From assembly GCA_017591395.1 (NCBI GenBank), contig WEDG01005320.1:62001-126000 (forward strand): a DNA stretch of 64,000 nt, given 5' to 3'. Source of the stretch: Schistocephalus solidus (Eukaryota > Platyhelminthes > Cestoda > Diphyllobothriidea > Diphyllobothriidae). Shown in pieces: positions 53,505 through 64,000 of the stretch (its first letter is position 1; each line of letters opens with the position of its first letter). The notes beneath the pieces were generated by a model. The model did not search any database and was not told the origin of the DNA. It saw nothing but the letters and a program-made list of their open reading frames with translations. The translations under genes and the position numbers were made by a program.

Positions 53505-53660
53505 AATTAATTCGACTTGCTTGGGAAAAACTCGGCTATTTCAGTGAGATACGAACCCACGCCAGCAGGAGGAAGGCTTTAGTAGAGCCAACGCTTTATC
53601 CAACTGAGCTACTGGGCCCTACTGGGAGCCGTGAGGGTAATCGCATTTGGGTCAAGTGAC
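53505..53660 (-). mobile_element. tRNA-derived SINE, copy 3
   Basis: On the minus strand: CACTTGACCCAAATGCG, CACGGCTCCCAGTAGGGCC, A box TAGCTCAGTTGGATAAAGC (about 53612-53594), a TTGGCTCTACTAAAGCC anticodon-arm region, B box GGGTTCGTATC (about 53558-53548) with one mismatch, then tail GAGTTTTTCCC and GTCGAATTAATTA. Upstream, head and tail all match copies 1 and 2 in order. It is not a working tRNA gene, because the tRNA stems are imperfect and flanking SINE sequence is shared. Confidence 0.7.
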
Positions 53661-53784
53661 ACGCTCAGCTAACTGCAACGTATGCAATTCAGTAATTTAT
53701 ACAGTAAGCTGACTGTCCAAGCAGGATTTCCTAAGCAATCAATCTAGTATTAACCAGGTGACTTCCAGGCACAATTAATTAGTA

Positions 53785-53850
53785 GAGAATTTCGGCAGAT
53801 TTGAATAATTCCTTTGACCCACTAGGTTCTATGCCAAGCCGGGTAGGGCA
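53785..53850 (-). mobile_element. SINE tail fragment
   Basis: The minus strand reads CGGCTTGGCATAG, then GGGTCAAAGGAATTATTCAA and TCTGCCGAAATTCTC, matching the tail of the SINE copy at 39660-39840 (GTCAAATAAATTATTCAAAT and TCTAGCGAAATTCCC). No tRNA head is present. Confidence 0.55.
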
Positions 53851-53859
53851 ATCTCATGA

Positions 53860-56800
53860 ATGAAATTTCAGACTAAAAGAATATGGTTTTTGCCACGTAT
53901 GACACATTCTGCGATGACTGCTAAGCATGTTTCTGGACAGCTGACGGTTGTTGATATGGGCGCTGGTTGAATTTGATTTGCTGACCTTTTGCATAGATAA
54001 TGTCCTCGAAAATAAAGGAAAGGTGATGCGCTGAATTTCTAGGGAGTTTTGAGTAGTTTTCACAATGGGATGTACAAGAGGCTTAACGCTATAATGTCGT
54101 GCATTCTGTTCAAGTTGGAGGAAGTTACAGACTAGCAGAAAAGCAAAATTCCCTATATTTAAGTTAAAATAAAATGTCTAAATGTGAATTTGGTTACTTG
54201 CAACCCTTGAGAAAATTAATGTTGGTTGACAGTGTTGACATCGCGCTAAGGCCAACGTTGTGCAGGTTTCTCCCTTCCCTTCCTCAGCAAACTCTGAGGG
54301 TCCTCAACCCTCCATCTCATTTTTACTGTATATTAATTGCTTAAAAACGTGTTAATGTAGCCTTTCCTTCATTAATGTTAAGGCCTGATGGCAGAAAGTC
54401 AAAAGTGTAAATTTGCCAAATTTTACTTAGTAAAAGCTAGTTGCATTAAGTTTTTGCTAGATGATTGAAAACATCATCGCTTGCACAGGCGAAATAGTAA
54501 CCAAAACTACGTGGATGCCTTGAATACTTACTCGACTGCAAAAGAAATTAATTTTGAAGGACAGTTGTTGCAATCTCTACGAAATACACAACGAAATGCA
54601 TAGCGAATAACAATCACCTCTTGCATCATCACTCAAAATTAAACAAACTCGAAACCTTTGCAACTGGTGTTATATTTTCGAATGACCACGCCAGATAATG
54701 TAAACCTAGAGTTCTTTATTTGAGTTTTGATGATTATCAAGATAATGACCATCCTTCTACACTTCAATAAAGCTCTTCAGAATATTACTAAGCTCTCAAT
54801 AACTTTCATGGTCCTACCACCATTATCATAATGTGATTGGTCTATCAAGCAAATAAAAAAATATGTCTTCCACTTTGTCAAGAAGCAAACTTTCATGAAA
54901 GCAGCTGACAATTTTAGGCTGTAATTTCAAGAGATTCAACTGAATTTAATCAAAGACGCCCGGATTTCTCCAACTTTTTACAACTATAAGTCTGTCTTGG
55001 TTGTATATGCACCGAAACTCAAAATTCGCATAAGTAATAAATCAAGGGAATACATTGGGGAACAGCATTGTCAATTCATTGCCCTGTCGATAACAAGCAT
55101 TGGACGTGAAAGCATCGGGATAGTCAAGGCTATGATTGTTTGGCAAAATCAAAATAGATGCATTAACTTGCCATATAATCTTTCTCCTCTCCTTGGTAAG
55201 TACCTACTAACATTTATTTAATCATTCGAAATGAAGCTTTATACGTTTTGTCCAAATGTAGGAATAAATATTTGAACCGAAATCAATCGGCTACAGTGGG
55301 ATCACCAAGTATTCTTCATAAAACGGCCGTTAATGGTTATTATGTTACAGTTGATTGATTTAGGTACAAACATTCCTACCAGCGCATTTGGATGACATGA
55401 AGGGGTGCCTAAGAAGGTTATTGATGTAGACTCCAGTTAATGGTGAGATTTCAAGACGGCTCACCACTGTATTTGCAGATTTATTACACATCAGACAACG
55501 AGGTAGAGAACCAGGTTTACAAACAATCATAAACACTTCCTATACAGTCGGTTAGAAATGGCTAAATTATACACACTTGTCATTGTTAAGTGTTATCAAT
55601 ACCATAAGCATACAAGTTTTCAAACGCAAAACACCGCAATTATGAAATAATAATGGCGAATGTTTTAAACGGTTTGCCGAACGAGCTAAATGGAAAGACA
55701 GTAGAAATTTTCGCTCTTGACGCGACGAGGGTGATCGAGTGGAAGCTAAGTCACGCACATTGAGGGGGCATATCCACTTAATGGCTAATGAGAGTTTAGA
55801 AGTTTAAAAGTGGTGTGCTTAGCATTCAGGCGGAAAATAGCACTTCACACTCTTAGTCCACATAGTCTGGAATACGGCTAGAGGGAACCTAGATTTTGAA
55901 AATTAAAGGACACACGGGGCTGAAAACATCTAATGGGGAATAGATAAAATTGTTATTTTTGCTTGGCAGTAACACAAATGCATTGGTATTCACACATCGC
56001 ATATGCTATGCGGAATGTTGGTATCAAACGTAACGCAGGCTACCCCAGCGATATTATTTTTTGTTTTATTCAAGTGTTCGATGTGGAGTTCATTGGCGAA
56101 AACGTTTAAGCAGGTGCTCCATCAATCATAGAGCTATCCCAAGCAGACAAAATGTCAAAAAAGTGTGTTTACGACGAATGGATACCATCTAAAGCATACG
56201 AGATAGAATTAGAAAAATTGAAACAGACGTGTTAAAGAAAAGCTCGGATGTTATTTATTCAAAGTTTGCAGCCCTTACCCGAGGCCACCAGATAGAGAGT
56301 AAACGTATTGTGGCATTTTGAGAAATGACCAAGAGTTCGTCCTATGAGAGCTGCTAACGAATGCTACTTAAATAAAACTTATAATGCCCGTCTCATATGC
56401 CTCGTCCAGGAAAAAACATAGGAATTCATTATATACCACATGAAATGTCGCATTCTCACTTTCCTTTTTTTGAAAATAGCTATCCCGGTCATCTTTCTTT
56501 ATTAACCCTCAGTTATTTTTCGATGGAAGATATTGCACAGAGGACCTACGAATGCATTTTAAAAGCTGTTAAATCATGTCAAGGCTAGTCGGCATTTTAC
56601 ACGAGCTAACATGTAGTCTCTTAACATTTTAATGCTCACACGATAAAAAAGGAATATAACTAAGGCCTTCGGAGCTTAAATATGAGGAAGCATTCTGAGA
56701 TTGAGGTGCACGCTGGTTTAGTGTGAGCTGAGTAAATCTTGCGAATATTATGTGTAAGTGTCTTGATACCAAATTTTCCCAGTTGTAACTTCAACGTTGA

Positions 56801-59800
56801 GAAGGAATTCTCGGAAAAATAACATAGAGCCAATTATTCAAACGGCTACCGTTTATTGCATTTTAAAAAGACATGGCAGGCACACTGCCTACTTCTGGCA
56901 CCCTTCGTTTGACTGCCTGTGACAAACGCATCATAAATTATATGATTAAAATATGGAATTTCCCATTAAACGCCCAAAAGAAACGTTTCTCTCTTTTTTT
57001 CACCTTTGTAGACACCTTAAAATGCTGTGTAGAATATTTTTCGAAAATATAACAGTTACCAATTTATGAAATCATATACACTTTACACTGCCACATAGTT
57101 TTTGGAGAAAAGTTTTTACTCCCAAAATCGTGTTCAATTTACCTTTCTCAAAATTCTGCGAGTTTGATAAGAACATAATATTGAGCATATTTAAATAGAA
57201 GCATGATTTCAGAATATTACACATTGACCTGAAATTAAATCTACTAGTTTCAATCAGTTAGATTATGCAGCTAACCTGAACAGAATATAATTAAAATTAT
57301 CAATTAAAATATTTAAAAATACGATCTGATTTATTAGTTCACGGCTTCTAATCTTCTGCCACAAATGACGTTTAAAAATCGACTCAGAACCTTCCGAACC
57401 AAAAGATTGCATACCTATCACTATCAATTTTTCTAACTCATCGTCGATTGTTTCTGCATATGAAAATATGGTTTTTTTCAATTTAATTTCGTTTGGATGC
57501 TCGTTTACTGCTGTATGTTGTTCCGAGACCAGTAAATACAATCTAGTTGTTTATGACTGACTCAACTGAATCGAGTTGATAGCCGTATTCCCTAACATGT
57601 TAAGGATTCAGTTATATTCTACAAAGAAACATATGAGACGTTATTCATATCTGCAATCCGCCGTTCACCTTAACCATTTCATCTTTTTTTGTTTTCGTAT
57701 AACTTTATTGCACTCTATAAAAATCAACTGATTGAGCACCGTCAGGTAAGAAGTAAATTTACGTCCAAGAAAAGAAGTTCAACATCCATGTTACTCAATA
57801 ATTACAGGACGCTGACATACGCAGTGTGTGCTGCAGGACCGAGGTACTGCATTGTGCTTGGAAATAAAAAAAAACATTTTAGAGCGAAAAAGCAAATAAG
57901 ATTAGCTTAAAGCTTTCACCATGATTGATTTGGAGAATGCCGTATACAGGCAATTTTATGAGAATAATTCGGCCACTTTAGGAACTGAAAATATAATAAA
58001 ACTTTCAATAGTTTATTTTCGCTTATTTTATTCATTGAATTTTGTTTTGTTTACATTTATTCACAAACCTCGGAAAACATTTCTAAAATTCATTTTCTGT
58101 TATATTTTTGATGGAAAGTACGCTTTTATTTTTTATTTTGCTTAAGGAATTCAGAACCTTGCCATATAAAAGGTTCCAGCTGGTTGAATTTTCCAGGAGC
58201 TAACATTTTAGTTCATGATCTTAACAGTATCCAAGTTTATTACTGTTGCCCAATGGTCATGTGGACTATCTTTGATCTACGACGGCAGAGATGAACATAT
58301 GCATTTCCTTCAAGGACATGCACATCCTGTATTGAACGACTTAAAATACGATGCAAAAATTTGCCTTCTGCTGCAAAATATGCAGCTATTTGAGGCGATC
58401 CAAAAACCAAATTACTCACTCTTGCAGTTGACAAACTTTGAGGTAAATATAAATACCTGCCTAATGTTGGTACCATTTAAGGCTAAATATGACGGAAATT
58501 TGCCTCAATGCACTGAGAAAAACTATATAGAAATACTTCCTTGTTACAGAAGCGGGCAGAAAAGAGAAAATTTCCTAACATAAAACAAAATTTTATGTCG
58601 AAAGTGGGAGAAAATTGGACAGTTAAGACCGCAGAAAACATATAATAAAACCTTAGTTTTCTACGGCTAACCGCTTAAAAGAATTGCGCGAACTGAGGAT
58701 CCCAACGGAAAATAAAACATCTTTTTCAAGAGGGATTTATGCATGGCAGGCACTTGCATAATGCAACAAATCTAGTTTACTTACGTATTTGATAAACATC
58801 CGGGGAAATTTATAATAATAGTCAATTGTATATAGAATGACCATTGTTGTTCGATTTTTCCTACATAAAAGGTGATGTTGACTTGTTTGAGTGTTTCGCC
58901 TAAAATAGTTTGTCCTGAAGGTGAAGGAATGCTTGGCGTGAAAATACACTGTCATTATTAACGAAGGTAATGTTAGAGGCTACCATTAATCCATTAAGCG
59001 GCTCGACAGGCAAAGAAGACTATGAAGTTAGAATATGGATGAATAAAGTAACTGTCACATGTTACTTGAGATGCAATTATCCAATTGAGTGTCAATCTTT
59101 CTAAAAATACCGAGGGAAATTAGCTGAGACCTTATTTATGATAGTTTTTTCCTGTGAGTGCTAATCGATGCCCCCCTCAGTGAATAAGTGGAAAAACTGC
59201 AGTGGTTTGCCCCTTATGGGAGAGCAAAGAGAAATGTCGACTGTAGGAAAACCATACCATGGCATTTCATCGCAATTATCTCTATAGAAAATCTGAAGCC
59301 ACTTAAATTGTCACAAAGCAGTACATTTTCATGGTTAGAAAGGCTTCCAGCTGTTGGAGTAAATCATTCCTCTTGATCCGCGCTGTGCTTTCGGGAGACT
59401 AGCTCGAAGACAAGGAATCAGGTTCAATGGCTCTTCGGAATTTGACGTCTACGGCACTCTGTAGAAGGTTCACCCCGAACCACTCCATTGCTTTTGTAAA
59501 ATCTTAACCAATTGCGCAGGACCAGGTAGTATGGCACGCGCAGACTGACAAGATAAATTTAGCAGCCGCTGCACCCAAACCGCCTTCAGTCTTTGTGATT
59601 CTGTTTGGCCGTCACGCCAAGGTGGTTGAGGCAGCATATAGTGCAGCATATACCGTGTAAATCACCATTGTGCATCCAAAATGCTTTGAGATACTCGGTG
59701 AACATTGTCGTATATGACTGAAACTGTCATGGTAACGAGATCCCTTGTATAAAACAGTAACAAGTGCAGTTGCAGGTAATGCTCAAGACAGGGAATAATA

Positions 59801-61650
59801 TCCACCTGTGTACAAACCTCATGGGAATGGACCGTGTTATTCAGGAGAAAAACATGTCGTTCTGTTAAAATAAATGGATTGCGAAATACATCATGGATAT
59901 GGCACGATAATGAGGAGTCATGCATCTTTTTACACTAAAGCATTCTGTTTTTGATGTTTGGTTGATATTACAAGATCCCGGCCCATCAGAAAGACGGGAA
60001 GAAGCGTCAATAAAAAGGAAACATGATTAACATATATCTAAGTGCCAATGGAATTGTCAATCCTAACATAGAACTTTCTTGTTTGTGTTCGGGCAAGCGG
60101 TTCAGCCTATCCTTCGTTATCAGATGCTATGATATCCAGAGTGATAGAGAAAAGGATAGAGATATACCTAGTACTATGTAAATTGAACTTTTTTTACCCA
60201 TATTTTCCAGATTATCTAGGAAACATAAGTTGATGTTTCAATCGGAGTATCAGAAGGTTTGGGGAATACTGAACGTTTATATAAGCACAACATTGCCAGT
60301 CGTGCGATCATAATTCTGATAACGAAACGTCCAAGCACATGCGAGTCATTTTGACCAAGATGGGCATTAGAAGCCGCTGTTATCGTGTTTTTTTGGCTTC
60401 TCCTTAAGCATCTTCTATGTTAACTTATAGTGCTAGGGGAGATCCAACATCCATTATCGTGACAAATCCTAAATACAGCCATTGACATTCTTCTGTTTCA
60501 GATTACGTTCAGCTTATTTAACAAGACGATTTCATGCTCTGTCAACTAGCTTGTATTACTAACTGCGACATCTTTACATTACCCCTATAAAGTAGGTGTT
60601 GTCGTTAAACCAAGGTCGTGAATCGGAAATTTTGGAACAAATAATTGCGACATAATTGAATGTCAACGATTGGGTGCATAATTCATAACCTTCAAAACAT
60701 TCTGTTTAAAAAACGTTTAAAAAAATGTTTTTGCATCTCTCAAAACTGAGTATTTGGATCATGAAATGCAAATTGAAGAATATTTATCAACCCAATGCGT
60801 CTACAGGTACGGTAAGCGAGATGTCATCCATTAGGTACAAAATCCCAAATAGTGAGAGTAAGTTCATCGCAGTTTGTGCAGTCGAGCAACTCCTGCAAAT
60901 CTAAGGGACACCCACAAGCCTGCATGGACCCAATCGCTCTCCTGGCCAAACTTATCACCATCACAAAGTACAGGATTTAATCATATACATTGACCACCCT
61001 GATTTAGGTCAACAGTTAATACTACGTTGGTCAAAAAATTTACGGCGGTACTGACGATGCTTGAGATGAAATAAAGTAAAGACCGTCTAGTTATGCTGAG
61101 AGGAAACATTATATTTTTTAGGGTGCAGGAGTTGAAAAGGATCGTGTGTGACTGAATTGGACACTGAAATATTTGAGCGAGCAACCGTTTGCAAAACGCT
61201 CATCATTTTTTCGAATTGTCCTTTACATCCTTCAGATGGTCGCTTTTCATTCCATTGAGTTTTCATTTATTCATACTTGTAAAGCCTCTACTTGAAGCTT
61301 CTTTGCGATGGAATATATGTAACAGCACATGTATCGTAGGATATTCCTCGCCTAATAGGTTACGCAAAATGCTCAATCCGTTGAGCCTTGTGGCTAAAGT
61401 TAGAGTTTTCGCAGAGAGCTTATTGCGAGAAGGATGATCGGCAGACGAGAAGTTACCAACAAAAATGCAAAGGCGATTTCAAAAAATAAACCAAGATTCT
61501 ACAGTTCCTTTCTGAGTAATCCTTCGTTATCAGCCAGTCATATCAAATTTCGGGTAAAGCGCCCTTCTGTATCAAACCAGAATTCATAGCTCATTTTGTC
61601 AAACACTACCACTGGTTCACGGGCATATTTTCCTGAAGATGGCCATCGTG
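53860..61650. other. No gene recognised; AT-rich with moderate-GC islands
   Basis: Open frames such as 57689-57910, 57921-58145 and 58215-58583 (plus, 122 codons) have no recognisable domain. A moderate-GC patch at about 59.38-59.65 kb looks like old repeat DNA, but I cannot name it. Confidence 0.45.
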
Positions 61651-61653
61651 TGA

Positions 61654-61671
61654 ATATATATATATATATAT
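61654..61671. repeat. Short AT microsatellite
   Basis: 18-base run of alternating A and T, left of the ribozyme element. Confidence 0.9.
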
Positions 61672-61781
61672 GGTAGTGTGTGGCTCACCGATCTGCTTAA
61701 GGAACATTTATGTTCCGTTGTGCCCTGGAACTCAGACTAGAGTACTCACAGGCAGTCGCATAGCGACATGTACCATATGTT

Positions 61782-61857
61782 GTTAATGTGGCTCAATGGT
61801 AGAGCGTTCGACTCAAATACCAAAGGTCGCGGGTTCGAATCCCAGGTGTGCCACACT
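61782..61857 (+). promoter_or_regulatory. tRNA-like pol III internal promoter (A and B boxes)
   Basis: A box TGGCTCAATGGTAGAGCG (61789-61806) and a perfect B box GGTTCGAATCC (61832-61842). The D arm pairs (GCTC/GAGC) and part of the T arm pairs (GGG/CCC), but the acceptor arms do not, so this is a tRNA-derived promoter head rather than a tRNA gene. Confidence 0.8.
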
Positions 61858-61864
61858 TGGGATT

Positions 61865-61919
61865 GGGTATGACTGGCTGATGACGGCTAATAAGCCAGAA
61901 ATGGCCATTCCGGTCTCCC
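61865..61919 (+). ncRNA. Type I hammerhead ribozyme
   Basis: Stem I: GACTGG (61871-61876) with CCGGTC (61910-61915). It is extended by GGG (61865-61867) with CCC (61917-61919) across a small internal loop (TAT/T), where natural hammerheads make their tertiary contact. The core CTGATGA is at 61877-61883. Stem II: GGCT (61885-61888) with AGCC (61893-61896), closed by loop AATA, with a C-A pair next to the core. GAA is at 61898-61900. Stem III: ATGG with CCAT (61901-61908), self-complementary and without a real loop, so it would fold best as a dimer, as reported for other small type I hammerheads. The predicted cut is after T61909 (a UU site, allowed by the UH rule but less usual than UC). Activity is not shown by sequence alone. 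Confidence 0.8.
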
Positions 61920-61944
61920 TTGTCTTTCTTGGTTCCACATTAAC

Positions 61945-61964
61945 ATATATATATATATATATAT
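61945..61964. repeat. Short AT microsatellite
   Basis: 20-base alternating AT run abutting the right border of the ribozyme element. Confidence 0.9.
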
Positions 61965-61969
61965 CAGTA

Positions 61970-62489
61970 TCAGTATATTGGTGGGAGATGTTGGTGAATA
62001 ACCCTTGAATTCCCTATTTGTCAATGTGAGCTGTGGTATCCAAAAATAGTATCTCGATATGTTTGCGAGGCCAATTAATATGAGCCAACTGCCTGGAACC
62101 CAATTGAACAAGAGCAGACAGTGAAAAATCTCCTAGTAATATTTAGGAGAAAAAACTGTCGCCCTTGGGGAGGGGGTCCAACGGGGGGCATCGTGGAGAT
62201 CACATGAATCAGCACCGAAGTGCGGAAGGCACAGCCAGATGCTCCCTTGGTGATTGCAGAGTCCGTTGAGTGATTTAAAAGGTGGAAATATCCGCCCAGA
62301 TCATCCTCTGTCCTTTGCGGTTAAAACTAATGGAGAACGTTCACACACCGCATAGACGATGGCCGCCAGGTCCATCTGATGCGAACACTCACGGAGTCAC
62401 CAAGGTGTGCAATTAATTAAGCAGCGAAGAAATCGGAAAACTCAGCATTTAAGTCGAAATGGGAAATACATAGCTTAAATAGGTCTTTT
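61970..62489. other. Non-coding flank of the Penelope-like fragment
   Basis: No coding motif. On the minus strand it lies directly 3' of the GIY-YIG frame and begins with an A-rich run, so it may be the element's 3' region. Confidence 0.4.
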
Positions 62490-62490
62490 T

Positions 62491-63000
62491 TTACTCAATC
62501 CTGAAAGGTCTACCAGGCTCTGTCCTCATTGATCCTCTCTTCTTGCCTAAATGGTGTCTGACGGCCTCGTATGCCACTGGTAGATCGGTCGAGCTGTTGA
62601 TTGAATTGGTAACCGATTGCCAGGCCTCGATTATCTCTCTCGCAATTTCGTCTTCTGCTCGGCCGACTACGTGTGTACTGTCGAAACCTAATTGATGTTT
62701 AGTTTCGAGGCTGTGCATGGCGACAGGTGATCGTATATACATTCGTTTATCGGCTACAGTGTGCTCATGCAGGCGCGATCTTAGTCGTTTGTCAGTCATG
62801 CCGCAGTAATGGGCCGGACAGTCTAAACAGTTGACCCGGTAAACGACTCCGGACGTGTCCGCAGGGGGTAGCCGCCCCTTGGTTTGCATTTACAAGCGTC
62901 GGATGGTGACTTCCGGTCTTTGACCTTGACCCACGTTAAAGGGCCTCTGCATGCGATCAGTGGCCTGTGGGGACGTCACGCATGTAAGACAGGGCACGGG
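62491..63000 (-). pseudogene. Penelope-like element GIY-YIG domain, 5'-truncated
   Basis: The intact part (62889-62491, 132 codons) begins MQTKGRLPPADTSGVVYRVN and continues CLDCPAHYCGMTDKRLRSRL. This has the V-V-Y strand, then Y-C-G in place of Y-I-G, the conserved arginine, an HEH pair and the C-x2-C characteristic of Penelope-like endonucleases. The frame also continues upstream of an in-frame TAA (62892-62890) with PFNVGQGQRPEVTIRRL, the connector that normally joins RT to the endonuclease. The RT itself is missing because the LINE copy at 63168 begins there. Such elements retrotranspose using RT plus this nuclease; this copy lacks RT and carries a stop. Sequence differs from the GIY-YIG fragment at 8.0-8.4 kb. 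Confidence 0.85.
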
Positions 63001-63167
63001 GGGTTTCGGGCTTTTGTGTATGCGCCCCGTTGATTTGCGTGTGCCTTCGATGCGTGCATTTTTTTATGAAGCTCCGCGGGTATCCGTTGGCGAGGCAGAC
63101 TTACCATAGGGATTTTCGGTCTCGCAGCTTCTCAGCCTGTGTGATACAGTTTGTGTTGATGCGTGTG

Positions 63168-64000
63168 CTGATACTCTTTTGTTAAATTGGCCTGCTCACT
63201 GTTTTTATTTCAGCAACCAAATAACCGAGAAACTGGAGAAACTGCATGCTCCAGATAATAACGGCACCGTGGAAACACAATGGTGCCAACTGGGAAATGC
63301 CATCCAGTCAACCGCCCTCAAAGTCCTCGGATGCGCACGCCGTCAACACCAGGACTGGTTTGACGACAATGACGCCGACATCAGTAACTTACTCAAGGAG
63401 AAGAATTGACTCCTCAAAGCCTACATCGACCTTCGGACTGACGCCACCAAAGCAGCCTTCTTCAGATGTCAGCGCCTTGTACGGCAACGGCTGTGGGAGA
63501 TACAGGATGCCTGGATGATACGAAAGGCTGAGGAAATCCAGGGGTATGCGGACCGCAATGAAATGAAAAACTTTTTCAAAGCCATTAAGGCCATCTACGG
63601 CCCGTGTATCAAGGGGACCGCACCGCTGCTCAGCTCTGACGGCACAAAACTGCTGATAGAGAAATTGAAAATTATGAAGCGTTGCGCCAAGCACTTCAGA
63701 AGTGTCCTTAATTGCTCATCAGCCATCTCCGATGCTGCCATTGACCGGCTCCCTCAAGTGGACACAAAAAATGACCTGGATCTGCCGCCTTTCCTACCAG
63801 AAACCATCCGGGCCGTGCAGCAGATTTCCAGCGGAAAAGCAACGGGAGCCGACGCAATACCACCTGAAGTCTACAAGTACGGTGGGCCCGGCTGATGGCA
63901 GAACTCACAACACTCTTCCAGGAGATTTGGCGCCAAGGACAAGTTCCTCAGGATTTCAAATACGCGACCATCGTCCGTCTTTACAACCAGAAAGGTAACC
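63168..64000 (+). mobile_element. LINE copy 2 (same family as 6.8-11.7 kb), truncated at both ends here
   Basis: The plus strand encodes the linker and early RT of the same LINE: LNWPAHCFYFSNQ, RRQHQDWFDDNDADISNLLKEKN (a TGA at 63407 follows), then RKAEEIQGYADRNE, NFFKAIKAIYGP, APLLSSDGTKLL and SSGKATGADAIPPEVYKYGG. Matching peptides and DNA lie on the minus strand at about 10500-9690, and the two copies are clearly similar by eye. Homology begins at about 63168, so the endonuclease is absent (5' truncation, typical of LINE insertion). A frameshift near 63893 and the stop show decay. The right end is cut by the window edge, not by biology. Confidence 0.88.

Larger units (their letters stand above)
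61780..61945 (+). mobile_element. SINE-like element: pol III promoter plus hammerhead ribozyme
   Basis: A ~165 bp unit bounded by an inverted repeat, GTTAATGTGG at 61782-61791 and CCACATTAAC at 61935-61944. Inside it are a tRNA-like pol III promoter (61782-61857) and a complete type I hammerhead fold (61865-61919), and the right border runs into an AT microsatellite. This combination matches the known schistosome SM-alpha elements, which are pol III-transcribed SINE-like repeats carrying self-cleaving hammerheads; the tapeworm counterpart is inference. No TTTT terminator occurs between the promoter and 62486, so self-cleavage could define the RNA end. Only one copy is visible in this window. 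Confidence 0.75.

Noticed and set aside
58215..58583. 122-codon plus-strand ORF
   Set aside because: No motif, no supporting splice or neighbour context.
61782..61857. Genuine tRNA gene
   Set aside because: Acceptor arms do not pair and it continues into the ribozyme element.
1..64000. CRISPR arrays, bacterial operons, ribosome binding sites
   Set aside because: Nothing of the kind is present; the window is eukaryotic.

Overview
This 64 kb window reads as nuclear DNA of a flatworm, most likely a tapeworm of the Spirometra / Schistocephalus / Diphyllobothrium type. The evidence is AT-rich, gene-poor sequence with long introns; Penelope-like elements with GIY-YIG domains; a LINE whose reverse transcriptase is followed by C2H2 zinc fingers; tRNA-derived SINEs; a hammerhead ribozyme joined to a pol III promoter (known from schistosomes); and a flatworm-style peptide GPCR. 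The species assignment is inference from family resemblance, not from a database search.

Layout. Positions 1-11.7 kb are relatively GC-rich and built mostly of decayed mobile DNA: a reverse-transcriptase-like relic near 0.4-0.7 kb, an unrecognised coding-like ORF at 2.2-2.5 kb, about two and a half copies of a ~555 bp tandem repeat at 5.4-6.7 kb, and a nearly complete but dead LINE on the minus strand (about 11.7 to 6.8 kb). That LINE is split by a ~0.6 kb Penelope-like fragment. From 11.7 to 35.5 kb the sequence is AT-rich, and I recognise almost no genes in it: one SINE, one AT microsatellite and a weak dynein-light-chain-like candidate.

The one convincing protein gene is a two-exon class A (rhodopsin-type) GPCR of the FMRFamide-like peptide receptor group, at 35594-36541 joined to 40270-40479 (385 aa). 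Its phase-0 intron carries a foldback repeat and a SINE. A good 3' splice site lies 40 nt before the start codon, so the mRNA has either a 5' UTR intron or a trans-spliced leader. Positions 40.6-61.6 kb are again mostly empty AT-rich DNA with short repeats and SINE copies.

The last 2.4 kb is a second mobile-element cluster: a ~165 bp element with pol III A and B boxes followed by a complete hammerhead ribozyme fold (61780-61945), a second and different Penelope-like GIY-YIG fragment (minus strand), and a 5'-truncated second copy of the zinc-finger LINE running off the right edge.

The most interesting object is the small pol III plus hammerhead element. It looks like a tapeworm counterpart of the schistosome SM-alpha ribozyme SINEs. 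The LINE and Penelope-like elements show stops, frameshifts and lost catalytic residues, so none visible here is autonomous.
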